Assembly: GCF_014297275.1 (NCBI RefSeq)
Contig: NZ_JACOQK010000001.1
Span: forward strand, 2,542,001 to 2,606,000
Reading direction: 5' to 3'
Origin: Clostridium facile
GTDB taxonomy: Bacteria > Bacillota > Clostridia > Oscillospirales > Ruminococcaceae
DNA: 64,000 nucleotides
Position 1 is the first letter of the stretch, and each line of letters starts with the position of its first letter. Position numbers and translations under genes: made by a program. The notes under the pieces are model-generated. The model searched no databases and was not told the origin of the DNA. It saw only the letters and a list, made by a program, of their open reading frames with translations. Below, piece after piece: positions 51,656 through 59,688 of this stretch.

Positions 51656-52687
51656 ATGTCTTTAGTAAAGAAATTTGCAGCTTTTGCCGTAGCTGCTGTG
51701 TTAGCTGTATCCGCAACAGGGTGTAACGGCAGCCCTGAATGGGTGATGAAAACTGATAATTATTCTTTGGGGTCTGGGTCCTATCTTGATATTGTAATGA
51801 CTTCCATTACAAACGCTACCAACCAGATAGATATGAAATCCACAGAAGATTTGTTTGATCAAAAAATAGGGGATCAGTCTATAAGTGATTGGGTTCTTGA
51901 TGATGTTGAAAAACAGGCTAAAATTTATATGGCGGTAAATCAGAAATTTGAAGAAGAGGGCTTGGAATTATCTGAGGAAGAGTTGTCAACTTTGGACGCT
52001 CAAATCGCCTCTTACTATCCACAGTACCAAACTTATTATGCGTATGATTTAAAAGGGATCAGTGAGGATTCTTTCCGCGAAGTGATGTTGCTGGCATCCA
52101 AACAAAGTAAACTGTTCCAGAACATTTATGGGGAAGGCGGTACACAGGAAGTTTCCAATGAGGAAATGAAACAATATTATTCTGAGCACGCTGCAAAATA
52201 TAAAGCAATCCCATTGCAAAAAGACAGCGGCGATGATGAGACCGCTGAAAAGAATAACCAGGATCTGATGGAAAAAGCAGAGGGATATCTGGAACGCATC
52301 AACAATGGTGAAAGTATTGACGATGTGTATGCGGAACACCAAACTAGCATGAATAACCAAAATACAACTTTGGCTTTCTCCTATATGTATGATACTGATG
52401 AGGTATTAACAGAATTACGGGATGCTGTATTTGGTGCGGAAATCGGCGGCCCTGCTATATTGTTGGATTTGGAATCGAGTATCTATATCATTCAACGTTC
52501 CGACCATATGGCGGATGAAGCGGAAGTAACTTCTGCAAATACCTCCACCATCAACCGTATGAAATTACCAGAGTTTGAAGAAGAAATGCTGAAATATGCA
52601 GATGAAAACTGCGATATTCAAGTAAATAACAGCATGATTAAAAAATATACCCCTAAAAAAGTATATAACAAAGGTATGGAAGCATAA
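51656..52687 (+). CDS. SurA/PrsA-like lipoprotein (foldase relative)
   Basis: 343-residue membrane-anchored lipoprotein; signal ends in lipobox SATGC (Cys near residue 23). The middle helical region (residues about 60-170) resembles the SurA_N/trigger-factor chaperone domain: SDWVLDDVEKQAKIYMAVNQKFEEEGLELSEEELS and YGEGGTQEVSNEEMKQYYSEHAAKYKA. The following region sits where a parvulin PPIase domain would be but is degenerate, so chaperone action without isomerase activity is likely. GGAGG precedes ATG 51656. It has its own promoter after mfd; mfd followed by a PrsA/SurA-like gene recurs in Clostridia as I recall. Confidence 0.8.
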   Translation: MSLVKKFAAFAVAAVLAVSATGCNGSPEWVMKTDNYSLGSGSYLDIVMTSITNATNQIDMKSTEDLFDQKIGDQSISDWVLDDVEKQAKIYMAVNQKFEEEGLELSEEELSTLDAQIASYYPQYQTYYAYDLKGISEDSFREVMLLASKQSKLFQNIYGEGGTQEVSNEEMKQYYSEHAAKYKAIPLQKDSGDDETAEKNNQDLMEKAEGYLERINNGESIDDVYAEHQTSMNNQNTTLAFSYMYDTDEVLTELRDAVFGAEIGGPAILLDLESSIYIIQRSDHMADEAEVTSANTSTINRMKLPEFEEEMLKYADENCDIQVNNSMIKKYTPKKVYNKGMEA

Positions 52688-52705
52688 TTCCATAAGAATG
52701 TAATA

Positions 52706-52743
52706 AAAAGGCTTATACTACAGCAAGTGGTATAAGCCTTTTT
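52706..52743 (+). terminator. Terminator of the lipoprotein gene
   Basis: A perfect 13-base stem AAAAGGCTTATAC with GTATAAGCCTTTT, followed by T. Confidence 0.92.
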
Positions 52744-53238
52744 GTTTGCTTTGATTAAAATAAAATCTGGTTTTATCGAAATAAAAATAGTTTTTTTAAC
52801 GATGTCATATCAGAAATAAAATGTTGTTATTTTTATAACGAGATTGCACATCATGCCCTTCTAATAAATTATAGAAAGAGAAAAACACAACAATTACATA
52901 TTAGTGATTTGCTCCTTAAAAATGTAGTATCTATCGTAATTTTATTTTATGCGATTGTAATAGTTTATTTAAACAAAATTTTAAAAATAAACTTTTTGGT
53001 TTGCATGTAGAGTACAATAATGGTGAAAAAGAAAAAAGAATTTTTAGAAATAAAAGTATTTATCAGATAAAATATACAATATAAGGTTTTTAAAAATGGA
53101 TAAAAATAGGCAAAAAGCAAATAAATTTAAATAGAGGAAAAATTTGGTTAAAATGCCAATAGGATTGCTTTTCCATTTATAACATGTTAAAATAAATGTA
53201 GGATTTTGTTTTATTTATGTGTACGTTGATAGAACATA
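52744..53238. other. AT-rich gap, first part
   Basis: About 500 bases with no ORF, no clear promoter and no strong repeat. It is the left part of the longest non-coding stretch in the window (about 810 bases, to 53555). Confidence 0.6.
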
Positions 53239-53321
53239 CTGGAATCAATAAAGTTATGATCTTCGGGAAAATAAAACATAAATTCTCTGAAAATGACACA
53301 GCATATTAATTTTGATTCCAG
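53239..53321. repeat. Inverted repeat upstream of the MoxR operon (outer)
   Basis: CTGGAATCAA (53239-53248) and TTGATTCCAG (53312-53321) are perfect 10-base arms, 63 bases apart. Confidence 0.6.
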
Positions 53322-53365
53322 CTATTGAAACCAGCATATAAAAACATCTTTTCATCAGATTTAAT

Positions 53366-53450
53366 ATACTTAATCGTTCTACAGAAAATAGGGTTAAAAA
53401 TCTGTTTTTTGTGGATTTTTTGATATTCTTTATTAAGAACGATTAAGTAT
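53366..53450. repeat. 15-base inverted repeat upstream of the MoxR operon (inner)
   Basis: ATACTTAATCGTTCT (53366-53380) and AGAACGATTAAGTAT (53436-53450) are perfect 15-base arms; TTAA outside each arm extends the match with one gap. The 55-base interior contains ACAGA/TCTGT followed by TTTTTT. It could be a folded leader RNA, a small mobile repeat, or twin operators; a MoxR ribosome site follows about 90 bases on. Confidence 0.7.
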
Positions 53451-53555
53451 GCTTTAATTTGGTGGATAAAACAAAACAAGCCAATGCTTACTGAGCAAAA
53501 TCATTCGTTTAAACGGTTTAAAGAAAAGGAAAAACAATCAAGTTGGAGGAAAACT

Positions 53556-54494
53556 ATGGAGAATCAAACAACTATTTTACATCGCATCCTAGATAACATC
53601 GAACAAGTGATTGTAGGGAAACGGGAATCCGTAGAGATGGTTTTAATGGCATTATTATGCGATAGCCATGTTTTAATTGAGGATATTCCTGGTGTAGGTA
53701 AAACCAGCCTTGCTCGGGCTTTAGCAAAGTCAATCGATTGTAGTTTCCATCGTATCCAGTTTACACCCGATATTTTACCATCTGATATTACAGGTTTTTC
53801 TATTTATAACCAGCAGTCTGGTCAATTCGAATACCGGGATGGAGCGGTAATGAGCAATATTGTGTTAGCGGATGAAATTAACCGTACATCGCCAAAAACC
53901 CAGTCCAGTTTATTGGAAGTAATGGCGGAACGCCAGGTTACTGTAGATGGGACAACGAGGGAATTACCTCAGCCTTTTATGGTAATTGCTACACAGAACC
54001 CCATCGAATATTTGGGGACATTCCCTTTGCCAGAAGCGCAATTGGATCGGTTTTTTATTAGAATTAAATTGGGGTATCCTTCTTTGGTACAAGAATGTGA
54101 GATGTTGGCAAATTTTTATGAAAAAAATCCATTAGATGACCTAACCCCTGTTGTAACAGCAGAACAACTGATAAAAATTCAGGAAGAGGTAAAACTGGTT
54201 CATATCAATGATAATATGATTGGATATATTGTTCATTTAGTGAGTCAGACCAGAAGGCAGGAAGATGTTTTGTTGGGTGCAAGCCCAAGAAGTTCTATTG
54301 CGTTAATGAGAGCCTCCCAAGCATGGGCGTACTATAATAACAGGGATTATGTGATACCGGATGATGTACAAAAAATGGCCCCTTATGTGTTATGCCATCG
54401 TATCCGGTTAAAACAGGAAGCCAAAAGTAGAAAAATCAGTGTAGAAATGATTTTGCAGGAATTAATCAAAAAGACAGCAGTACCAAGGAGTTAA
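53556..54494 (+). CDS. MoxR-family AAA+ ATPase
   Basis: 312-residue AAA+ chaperone-like ATPase. Walker A is DIPGVGKTSLA near residues 44-54, Walker B VLADEINRTSPKTQ near 105-118, sensor motif ATQNPIEYLGTFPLPEAQLDRF. ATG 53556 follows GGAGG; an upstream in-frame start at 53484 has no ribosome site. MoxR ATPases act with the DUF58 and transglutaminase-like proteins encoded next, in cell-envelope or secreted-protein maturation; the exact client is unknown. Spacing to the next gene is one base. Confidence 0.92.
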   Translation: MENQTTILHRILDNIEQVIVGKRESVEMVLMALLCDSHVLIEDIPGVGKTSLARALAKSIDCSFHRIQFTPDILPSDITGFSIYNQQSGQFEYRDGAVMSNIVLADEINRTSPKTQSSLLEVMAERQVTVDGTTRELPQPFMVIATQNPIEYLGTFPLPEAQLDRFFIRIKLGYPSLVQECEMLANFYEKNPLDDLTPVVTAEQLIKIQEEVKLVHINDNMIGYIVHLVSQTRRQEDVLLGASPRSSIALMRASQAWAYYNNRDYVIPDDVQKMAPYVLCHRIRLKQEAKSRKISVEMILQELIKKTAVPRS

Positions 54495-54495
54495 T

Positions 54496-55698
54496 ATGTT
54501 AAAAAATCGGATTGCATATGGTATTTTATTATGTTTTACCATTGGGTTAGCTGTTTGTATTCCTGGTAAGGCAACGGTTTCTTTTGTTGTTTTGCTGTTG
54601 GCATTATTGCTGTTTTCTTTTTTGCAAGGTTATTTTACATTTCGTCGGCTAGAAATACAGCAATCCTTATCACAGGATTCCTTGCAAAAAAGGCAGCGTA
54701 TTACTTATCAAATTACAATATTTTGTAAAAATAGTTTTTGCCCCTTGTTAAAATTAGATTTTTCCTCTGACACAAAAGTATTGGGGGATTTACAAGAAAG
54801 CTATTGCAGCGCAAAACATAAACAGCAATTGAACTACATTTTAACTGGAAAATACCGCGGTAGATATCAGGTTGGATTAGAATCCATTACATTTTATGAC
54901 TTCCTCGGCATCTTTTTTTGGAAAAAACAGATCGGGGAGCTGTTGACCTGTAAGGTGTTTCCAAAATTGACTTCTCTACAAGAGTTACAAATTCCTGTTG
55001 GAACTTCTACCAGCCATAAGTTGGATTTATTTACCCAAGTTGACTATACTTCCATTGCGGAATTAAAACAGTACCAGCCACAGGATCATATGAAGGATAT
55101 CCACTGGAAAGCATCCGCAAAACGGAACGAATTGCTGGTAAAACATTATGAGCATTTTAACCAGGAAAAAACAACGGTATTGTTTGATCTTACCCCTATG
55201 GAATATATAGAGGATACCCGTTTGGAATTGGAAGATCGGATGGTTTCGGTGGGGCTCTCGCTATTACATTATTTAAGTAAAGATACGAGTGTACCAGTGC
55301 AATTAGTATATGCTGATGATCAGATCCGTTCCTGTGGAGAAGAACGTTCTGTAGTAGATTTATTGGAATTAGCGGCGTTTCTTCCTTTCAAATCTCAAAT
55401 CGAAATTGTACCACTCTTAAAAACCATGCAGCATCGGGAAAATAATGGAACTGTTTTAATTGTCACCAATGCTTTAGACGAACCCTTAGTGGATTATATT
55501 TTTGAACAGCAGGTAGAGGAAAAAACATTTGGTGTTTTTTATTGTTCTGTTTATAGCGACCCAAATTATGAATCCAAAGAAAAATGGAAGGAATTATTGG
55601 TTCAACGTGCCATCCCTTGTTTTGAAATCAAACATGGGCGGGGAATTCGCTCCCAATTAGAACAGGTAACAGAATACGGGAGGGAATCCATACAATGA
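54496..55698 (+). CDS. DUF58 membrane-anchored protein
   Basis: 400 residues: two hydrophobic helices (about 5-22 and 24-45), a beta-rich stretch, then the DUF58 core with YTSIAELKQYQPQDHMKDIHWKASAKRNELLVKHYE near residues 178-213, the family hallmark. The rest resembles a von Willebrand A-like fold; metal-binding DxSxS is not evident (LFDLTPM instead). It sits between MoxR and the transglutaminase-like gene, the standard order of this module, and overlaps the latter by ATGA. Confidence 0.9.
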   Translation: MLKNRIAYGILLCFTIGLAVCIPGKATVSFVVLLLALLLFSFLQGYFTFRRLEIQQSLSQDSLQKRQRITYQITIFCKNSFCPLLKLDFSSDTKVLGDLQESYCSAKHKQQLNYILTGKYRGRYQVGLESITFYDFLGIFFWKKQIGELLTCKVFPKLTSLQELQIPVGTSTSHKLDLFTQVDYTSIAELKQYQPQDHMKDIHWKASAKRNELLVKHYEHFNQEKTTVLFDLTPMEYIEDTRLELEDRMVSVGLSLLHYLSKDTSVPVQLVYADDQIRSCGEERSVVDLLELAAFLPFKSQIEIVPLLKTMQHRENNGTVLIVTNALDEPLVDYIFEQQVEEKTFGVFYCSVYSDPNYESKEKWKELLVQRAIPCFEIKHGRGIRSQLEQVTEYGRESIQ

Positions 55699-58040
55699 CA
55701 AAAATAAAATTGCAGGATCAACTTTTTTATCTTATCCTCAGCACAATTTATTGTTGGTCAGTTGGATGCGCAGTATCCAGCTTTGCGTTATTGCCGGCAT
55801 CTTCTCTTCAGCTATTCGAAATTAGTTTTGTGGTTAGTTTCATAGGACTTGCTTCATTGTGGAACCTTTATACCAAGCTGATTGGTGGCGGTATTGTAAT
55901 TATTTTGCTGCTTTTCTTTCCAATTGGAAAGCTGGTAATAAGTTGTTTTTCTGGACTAATATTTGGACAGGCATTACAAAATGATCAAATGTGGATGTTA
56001 ACATTTGTTATTATGATTGTTTTGTCGCTATTTACAATCCTTAGTTTAAAACATAAACTAAACTTTTATCTTCTTACGATTTTGGGCATTGTGTTATACC
56101 TGATAGCGGTTACCCAGGGAAATATCAATACTGTTGCTTTATTTGGCTTTTTATTTGTGATAACCGTTTTATTAATCAGCAACAATTTTGTAAAAAAACA
56201 TGGTTCTAAGGATGGATTTGGGTCTTACGTTTTGCATGGTGCTCCTGTTGCGGTTATAGCGGTGATATGCACTGTATTGATTGTTACCCCATTTTCGAAT
56301 TTACTGGGAAATGCCCGAGGATTGTTCGAGTATGAAAGTATCCGTGATTGGATTGACCAAGAAATTTTGGGGGAATTTTCCGAACAAATCCCATTTGAGG
56401 AACAAGAGGAAAATTTGTTGGGCAGCTTTCCTAGTGAGGAGCAGCCGCTATTAAAAGTAGCAACAGAACAAGAATATATGGATTTATATGGCGGTATTTC
56501 AGATGTGTATACTGGACATAGCTGGCAAAAATCGAACATACAGCAAGGTGAGTTTGAAAAAGATGATCAAACAGTGGATATCGCTTCGTTAAAAAGTATC
56601 CAGGCTTCGGATTTTAATACGGATAGCATCCATGCTGACACGATCAAAATTCAATATTTATTGGAAAGTGACCGGCTTTTTGTTCCCAGACTGTCTGGAA
56701 CTTTTGATCAGGTTGGACGTCGGGATATTTACGAAAATCAGATGGGCGAGTTTTTACTCAGTTCTCCATTAAAGCGCAATGATACGATGGCGGTAACCTA
56801 TTACCAGGAGCATTTACAGGAGATGTATGGAAGGAGGAATCTTTCTTCCGCATTGGACCGCTATCAGATCGAGCAAATTACGGTAAATCAGGTGTTTAAT
56901 CATCAGGACTTAACTCATTATGACAGTTGGAACCAAGAAAACCTAAATGGTTATGAAGCGTCTATCCAGCAACAATATACCCAACTATCCTCCAGTGTAA
57001 CAAAGCGTACTATGGATTTAGCAAAACAGATTACTAGTGGTATTAAACAAGATTCGGAAAAAGCAGAGGCAATTTGTGATTATTTGATTGAACATTATAC
57101 TTATACATTGCACCCCAGCGACCCCGAAGAAGGGCAGGATTTTGTGGACCATTTTTTATTTGAGGAAAAGCAGGGTTACAGCAACTCTTTTGCTTCTGCA
57201 ATGGTGATCTTATCCCGTAGTGTTGGTTTACCCGCTCGATATGTAACTGGGTACCATATGCCAGTGGCATCTTCGGAAGAAGAACATATTATTCGGTTGC
57301 GCAACTATCATTCTTGGGCAGAAGTCTACCTGCCTGGATATGGTTGGTGTAAATTTGAGGCAACGCCTCCTTACGCTTATCAGGAAGCGATTGCATCCGA
57401 AAAACCAAATATTACAATAACATCGGATGGTGGGGAAGAGATGGAATCCCATCTGGCTGAGTTAGGTTTAAGTATTGATCAAACGCAGGCGGCGCAATCG
57501 GAAAACCCAACAATTCCAATCTGGCAAGATGGTGTTGCTCCGTCTGACGCACCGGCTGGAAATCAGGATCAGCAACAACAGCAATCTACTACGCAGAATC
57601 AAAATAATACAAGTGCATTGGTACCATTGCCAATTTGGATTTTTATTGGTATGATAATATTGATTGTACTGTTATTGCTGGTTCGTTACCGAATACGGAT
57701 TTCCAAAGAGCAAAAGGCTGTTCAAGGTACACCAGAACAACTGGCGCAATTTAGTTTTACCTGTTTGGTTCGTTTAGGAAAATATATTGGTGTGGAAATA
57801 CAGCAAGACGAAACACCGGTTTCCTTTACTAGGCGTTTGGCTGCCAAATACCCTACATTAGCAAAGGAGCTATGCCAGGCAGGGCAGTTGTATTCCCAAT
57901 GTATTTACAGTAAAACAAAGACAACTGAAGAAGATGCTAGAAAGTTGTATAACAGCTATCATCTTTTCGAAACCAGGATTCGTTTGGAACAAAAACGGTT
58001 TGGATTCTTTTGGAATAAATATATCGCTCATCGTATTTAA
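55695..58040 (+). CDS. Transglutaminase-like membrane protein with Ser in place of the catalytic Cys
   Basis: 781 residues of TgpA-like architecture: about six membrane helices in residues 10-200, a large extracellular region with a transglutaminase-like core near 440-580, a Gln/Asn-rich linker, one membrane helix near 650-668, and a cytoplasmic DUF4129-like tail. The core reads GYSNSFASAMVILSRSVGLPARYVTGY; family members normally have GYC, and the codon here is AGC (Ser496, 57180-57182), one change from TGC. The His (NYHSWAEVYLPGYGW) and acidic (FEATPP) positions remain. It is either a pseudo-enzyme with a binding role or a Ser variant. The start overlaps the DUF58 gene by four bases. Confidence 0.87.
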   Translation: MTKIKLQDQLFYLILSTIYCWSVGCAVSSFALLPASSLQLFEISFVVSFIGLASLWNLYTKLIGGGIVIILLLFFPIGKLVISCFSGLIFGQALQNDQMWMLTFVIMIVLSLFTILSLKHKLNFYLLTILGIVLYLIAVTQGNINTVALFGFLFVITVLLISNNFVKKHGSKDGFGSYVLHGAPVAVIAVICTVLIVTPFSNLLGNARGLFEYESIRDWIDQEILGEFSEQIPFEEQEENLLGSFPSEEQPLLKVATEQEYMDLYGGISDVYTGHSWQKSNIQQGEFEKDDQTVDIASLKSIQASDFNTDSIHADTIKIQYLLESDRLFVPRLSGTFDQVGRRDIYENQMGEFLLSSPLKRNDTMAVTYYQEHLQEMYGRRNLSSALDRYQIEQITVNQVFNHQDLTHYDSWNQENLNGYEASIQQQYTQLSSSVTKRTMDLAKQITSGIKQDSEKAEAICDYLIEHYTYTLHPSDPEEGQDFVDHFLFEEKQGYSNSFASAMVILSRSVGLPARYVTGYHMPVASSEEEHIIRLRNYHSWAEVYLPGYGWCKFEATPPYAYQEAIASEKPNITITSDGGEEMESHLAELGLSIDQTQAAQSENPTIPIWQDGVAPSDAPAGNQDQQQQQSTTQNQNNTSALVPLPIWIFIGMIILIVLLLLVRYRIRISKEQKAVQGTPEQLAQFSFTCLVRLGKYIGVEIQQDETPVSFTRRLAAKYPTLAKELCQAGQLYSQCIYSKTKTTEEDARKLYNSYHLFETRIRLEQKRFGFFWNKYIAHRI

Positions 58041-58064
58041 CAGATTCAAACGATAACATATAAA

Positions 58065-58098
58065 AAGGCACAGGAAACAGCTATGCTTCCTGTGCCTT
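58065..58098. terminator. Bidirectional terminator between the MoxR operon and ireB
   Basis: A perfect 12-base stem AAGGCACAGGAA with TTCCTGTGCCTT around ten bases. The minus-strand side ends in AAGG-CCTTTTTA, giving a T-run for ireB; the plus side has a weaker one. Confidence 0.85.
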
Positions 58099-58118
58099 CA
58101 TTTATTGATACAAGATGA

Positions 58119-58364
58119 TTAATCAGCCAAATACGCCTTTACCATAGATTGCAGCAGTTCATCCCTGTCGATTTTTCGAATAAGGCTGCGGGCGTTATTA
58201 TATGTGGTGATGTAAGTTGGGTCTTCAGATAAAATATAGCCTACAATTTGATTGGCAGGGTTATATCCTTTTTCTTTTAACGCATCGTATACGGTGGTTA
58301 AAATCTGTTTCATTTCCAACTCTTTATCATCATGTACAGAAAAAGTTACTGTTTTATCAAGCAT
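58119..58364 (-). CDS. ireB: IreB-family regulatory phosphoprotein
   Basis: 81-residue UPF0297 protein (YrzL/IreB). In Enterococcus IreB is phosphorylated on threonine by the Ser/Thr kinase IreK and controls cephalosporin resistance. The start MLDKTVTFSVHDDKE and the conserved YDALKEKGYNPANQIVGYILSEDPTYITTYNNARSLIRKIDRDELL leave little doubt. AGGAGGG precedes ATG 58364. It is usually followed by ruvX and a DUF1292 gene; here it ends at a terminator and stands alone. Confidence 0.94.
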   Translation of the reverse strand: MLDKTVTFSVHDDKELEMKQILTTVYDALKEKGYNPANQIVGYILSEDPTYITTYNNARSLIRKIDRDELLQSMVKAYLAD

Positions 58365-58482
58365 ATTGTACACCCTCCTATCAAATCTTTTCATGCTTCT
58401 TATTATACTTCATTTGAATGGAATACACAAGTTTTTTTGTAAAAAAGTTTCCAAAAATTTTTAAAAAGAGGGTTTCCTTTGT

Positions 58483-59157
58483 TTAAACTGATAAATCGAC
58501 TAATTTCCCGTCTGCAATTTTTAAAGTGCGTTGCGCTTGGTTGGCAATTGCTGGGTCATGTGTAATCAATAAAATAGTTTTTCCTTCGTTGTGAAGGATT
58601 TGTAAAATTTCCATAATATCATTACCAGATTTACTATCCAGGTTACCAGTGGGCTCATCCGCCAATATAATAGGTGGGGAAGAAGCGATTGCCCTTGCGA
58701 TAGCAACCCGTTGCTGCTGTCCTCCAGATAATTGATTTGGTCGGTGGTGCATACGGGTGTTCAGACCCACCTGATGTAGTGCAGAAGCAGCTAACAATTT
58801 GCGACGGTGTTTTGGTATATTTTGATATTTTAAGGGGAGCTCTACATTTTCTAAGGCGGTGAGGTTAGGAATCAGGTAAAAGCTTTGGAACACAAAACCT
58901 ATTTTTTCATTGCGGATTTTACTTAACCTATTTTGAGTAAAGCAGGCGACATCTTCCCCATCTAGGAAGTATTTACCAGAATTTAAGGTGTCCAAACAAC
59001 CTAGTATATTCATTAATGTGGATTTTCCCGAACCAGAACATCCAATAATGGATACAAATTCACCTTTCTGGATGCCAAAAGAGATATGGTCCATAGCACA
59101 GATCGTTTCTTCACCCATTGGATATATTTTGGTAGCTTCCTGTAATTCAATTAGCAT
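58483..59157 (-). CDS. ABC transporter ATP-binding protein, LolD/MacB type, without a permease gene nearby
   Basis: 224-residue ATPase of the FtsE/LolD/MacB branch, which works with FtsX-like permeases in export or mechanotransmission. All motifs are intact: Walker A GCSGSGKST, Q-loop VFQSFYLIPNLTA, signature LSGGQQQR, Walker B IILADEPTGNLDSKSG, switch His LLITHDP. AGGAGG precedes ATG 59157. Neither flank encodes the expected permease, so the partner is elsewhere or the operon has been broken. No clear minus-strand terminator is seen after it. Confidence 0.92.
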   Translation of the reverse strand: MLIELQEATKIYPMGEETICAMDHISFGIQKGEFVSIIGCSGSGKSTLMNILGCLDTLNSGKYFLDGEDVACFTQNRLSKIRNEKIGFVFQSFYLIPNLTALENVELPLKYQNIPKHRRKLLAASALHQVGLNTRMHHRPNQLSGGQQQRVAIARAIASSPPIILADEPTGNLDSKSGNDIMEILQILHNEGKTILLITHDPAIANQAQRTLKIADGKLVDLSV

Positions 59158-59193
59158 AGCGTCCTCCTTGCATTCATATTTTATAGTATGCAA

Positions 59194-59340
59194 AAATCAA
59201 AGCAAAAATATGTATCCATCTAAGCCAATTTTTATAGCTCATAATTTAGAAAAAATTCATATTAATAACATAGTTGTTTTTAAAAATTCATGATCTATTT
59301 ACGCAATGATTACAGCTTACTTACAAACTGTTACAATAGG
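59194..59340. other. AT-rich intergenic stretch
   Basis: First part of the 530-base gap between the ABC ATPase and murA. Nothing beyond short AT repeats is visible; the ATPase promoter should lie here but is not clear. Confidence 0.4.
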
Positions 59341-59346
59341 CGATTT

Positions 59347-59399
59347 TACTGGACTTTTTGAAAAAAATACTGGACTTTTCCTGGCCATTTTGATATACT
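59347..59399 (+). promoter_or_regulatory. Promoter upstream of murA with two TACTGGACTTTT repeats
   Basis: TACTGGACTTTT occurs at 59347-59358 and 59368-59379, 21 bases (two helical turns) apart. The second copy contains the -35 TGGACT (59371-59376), 17 bases before TATACT (59394-59399), which has TG-A in front. The same string is the -35 of the lipoprotein gene at 51517. Repeats at this spacing fit a response-regulator site. Confidence 0.6.
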
Positions 59400-59688
59400 T
59401 GATAAGGTTATAAAATATTTATAATTACGACAAAAATAAAAGGATAATAATACCATTGAATTTTCATTTTGATATAGAAAACAGCGCTTAATATCATTAG
59501 ATTATAGAGTGGACATAATGGCGAGAATCAAACATAAATTTCGTTAAAATAGACAAAAAAATTTTGGAATAAACGAACTGGAAATAAAAATAGTGTTTCT
59601 GAGCAAACTAAAATTATAGAATAAAGATTTGGATTGGTGTAATTGGAACGATACACTCAGGAACAGATCAAGGCGGAGGCGTATAAGC

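Noticed and set aside
59629..59688. In-frame N-terminal extension of murA
   Set aside because: No family similarity and no ribosome site, whereas GGAGG lies before TTG 59689 where the MurA homology begins.
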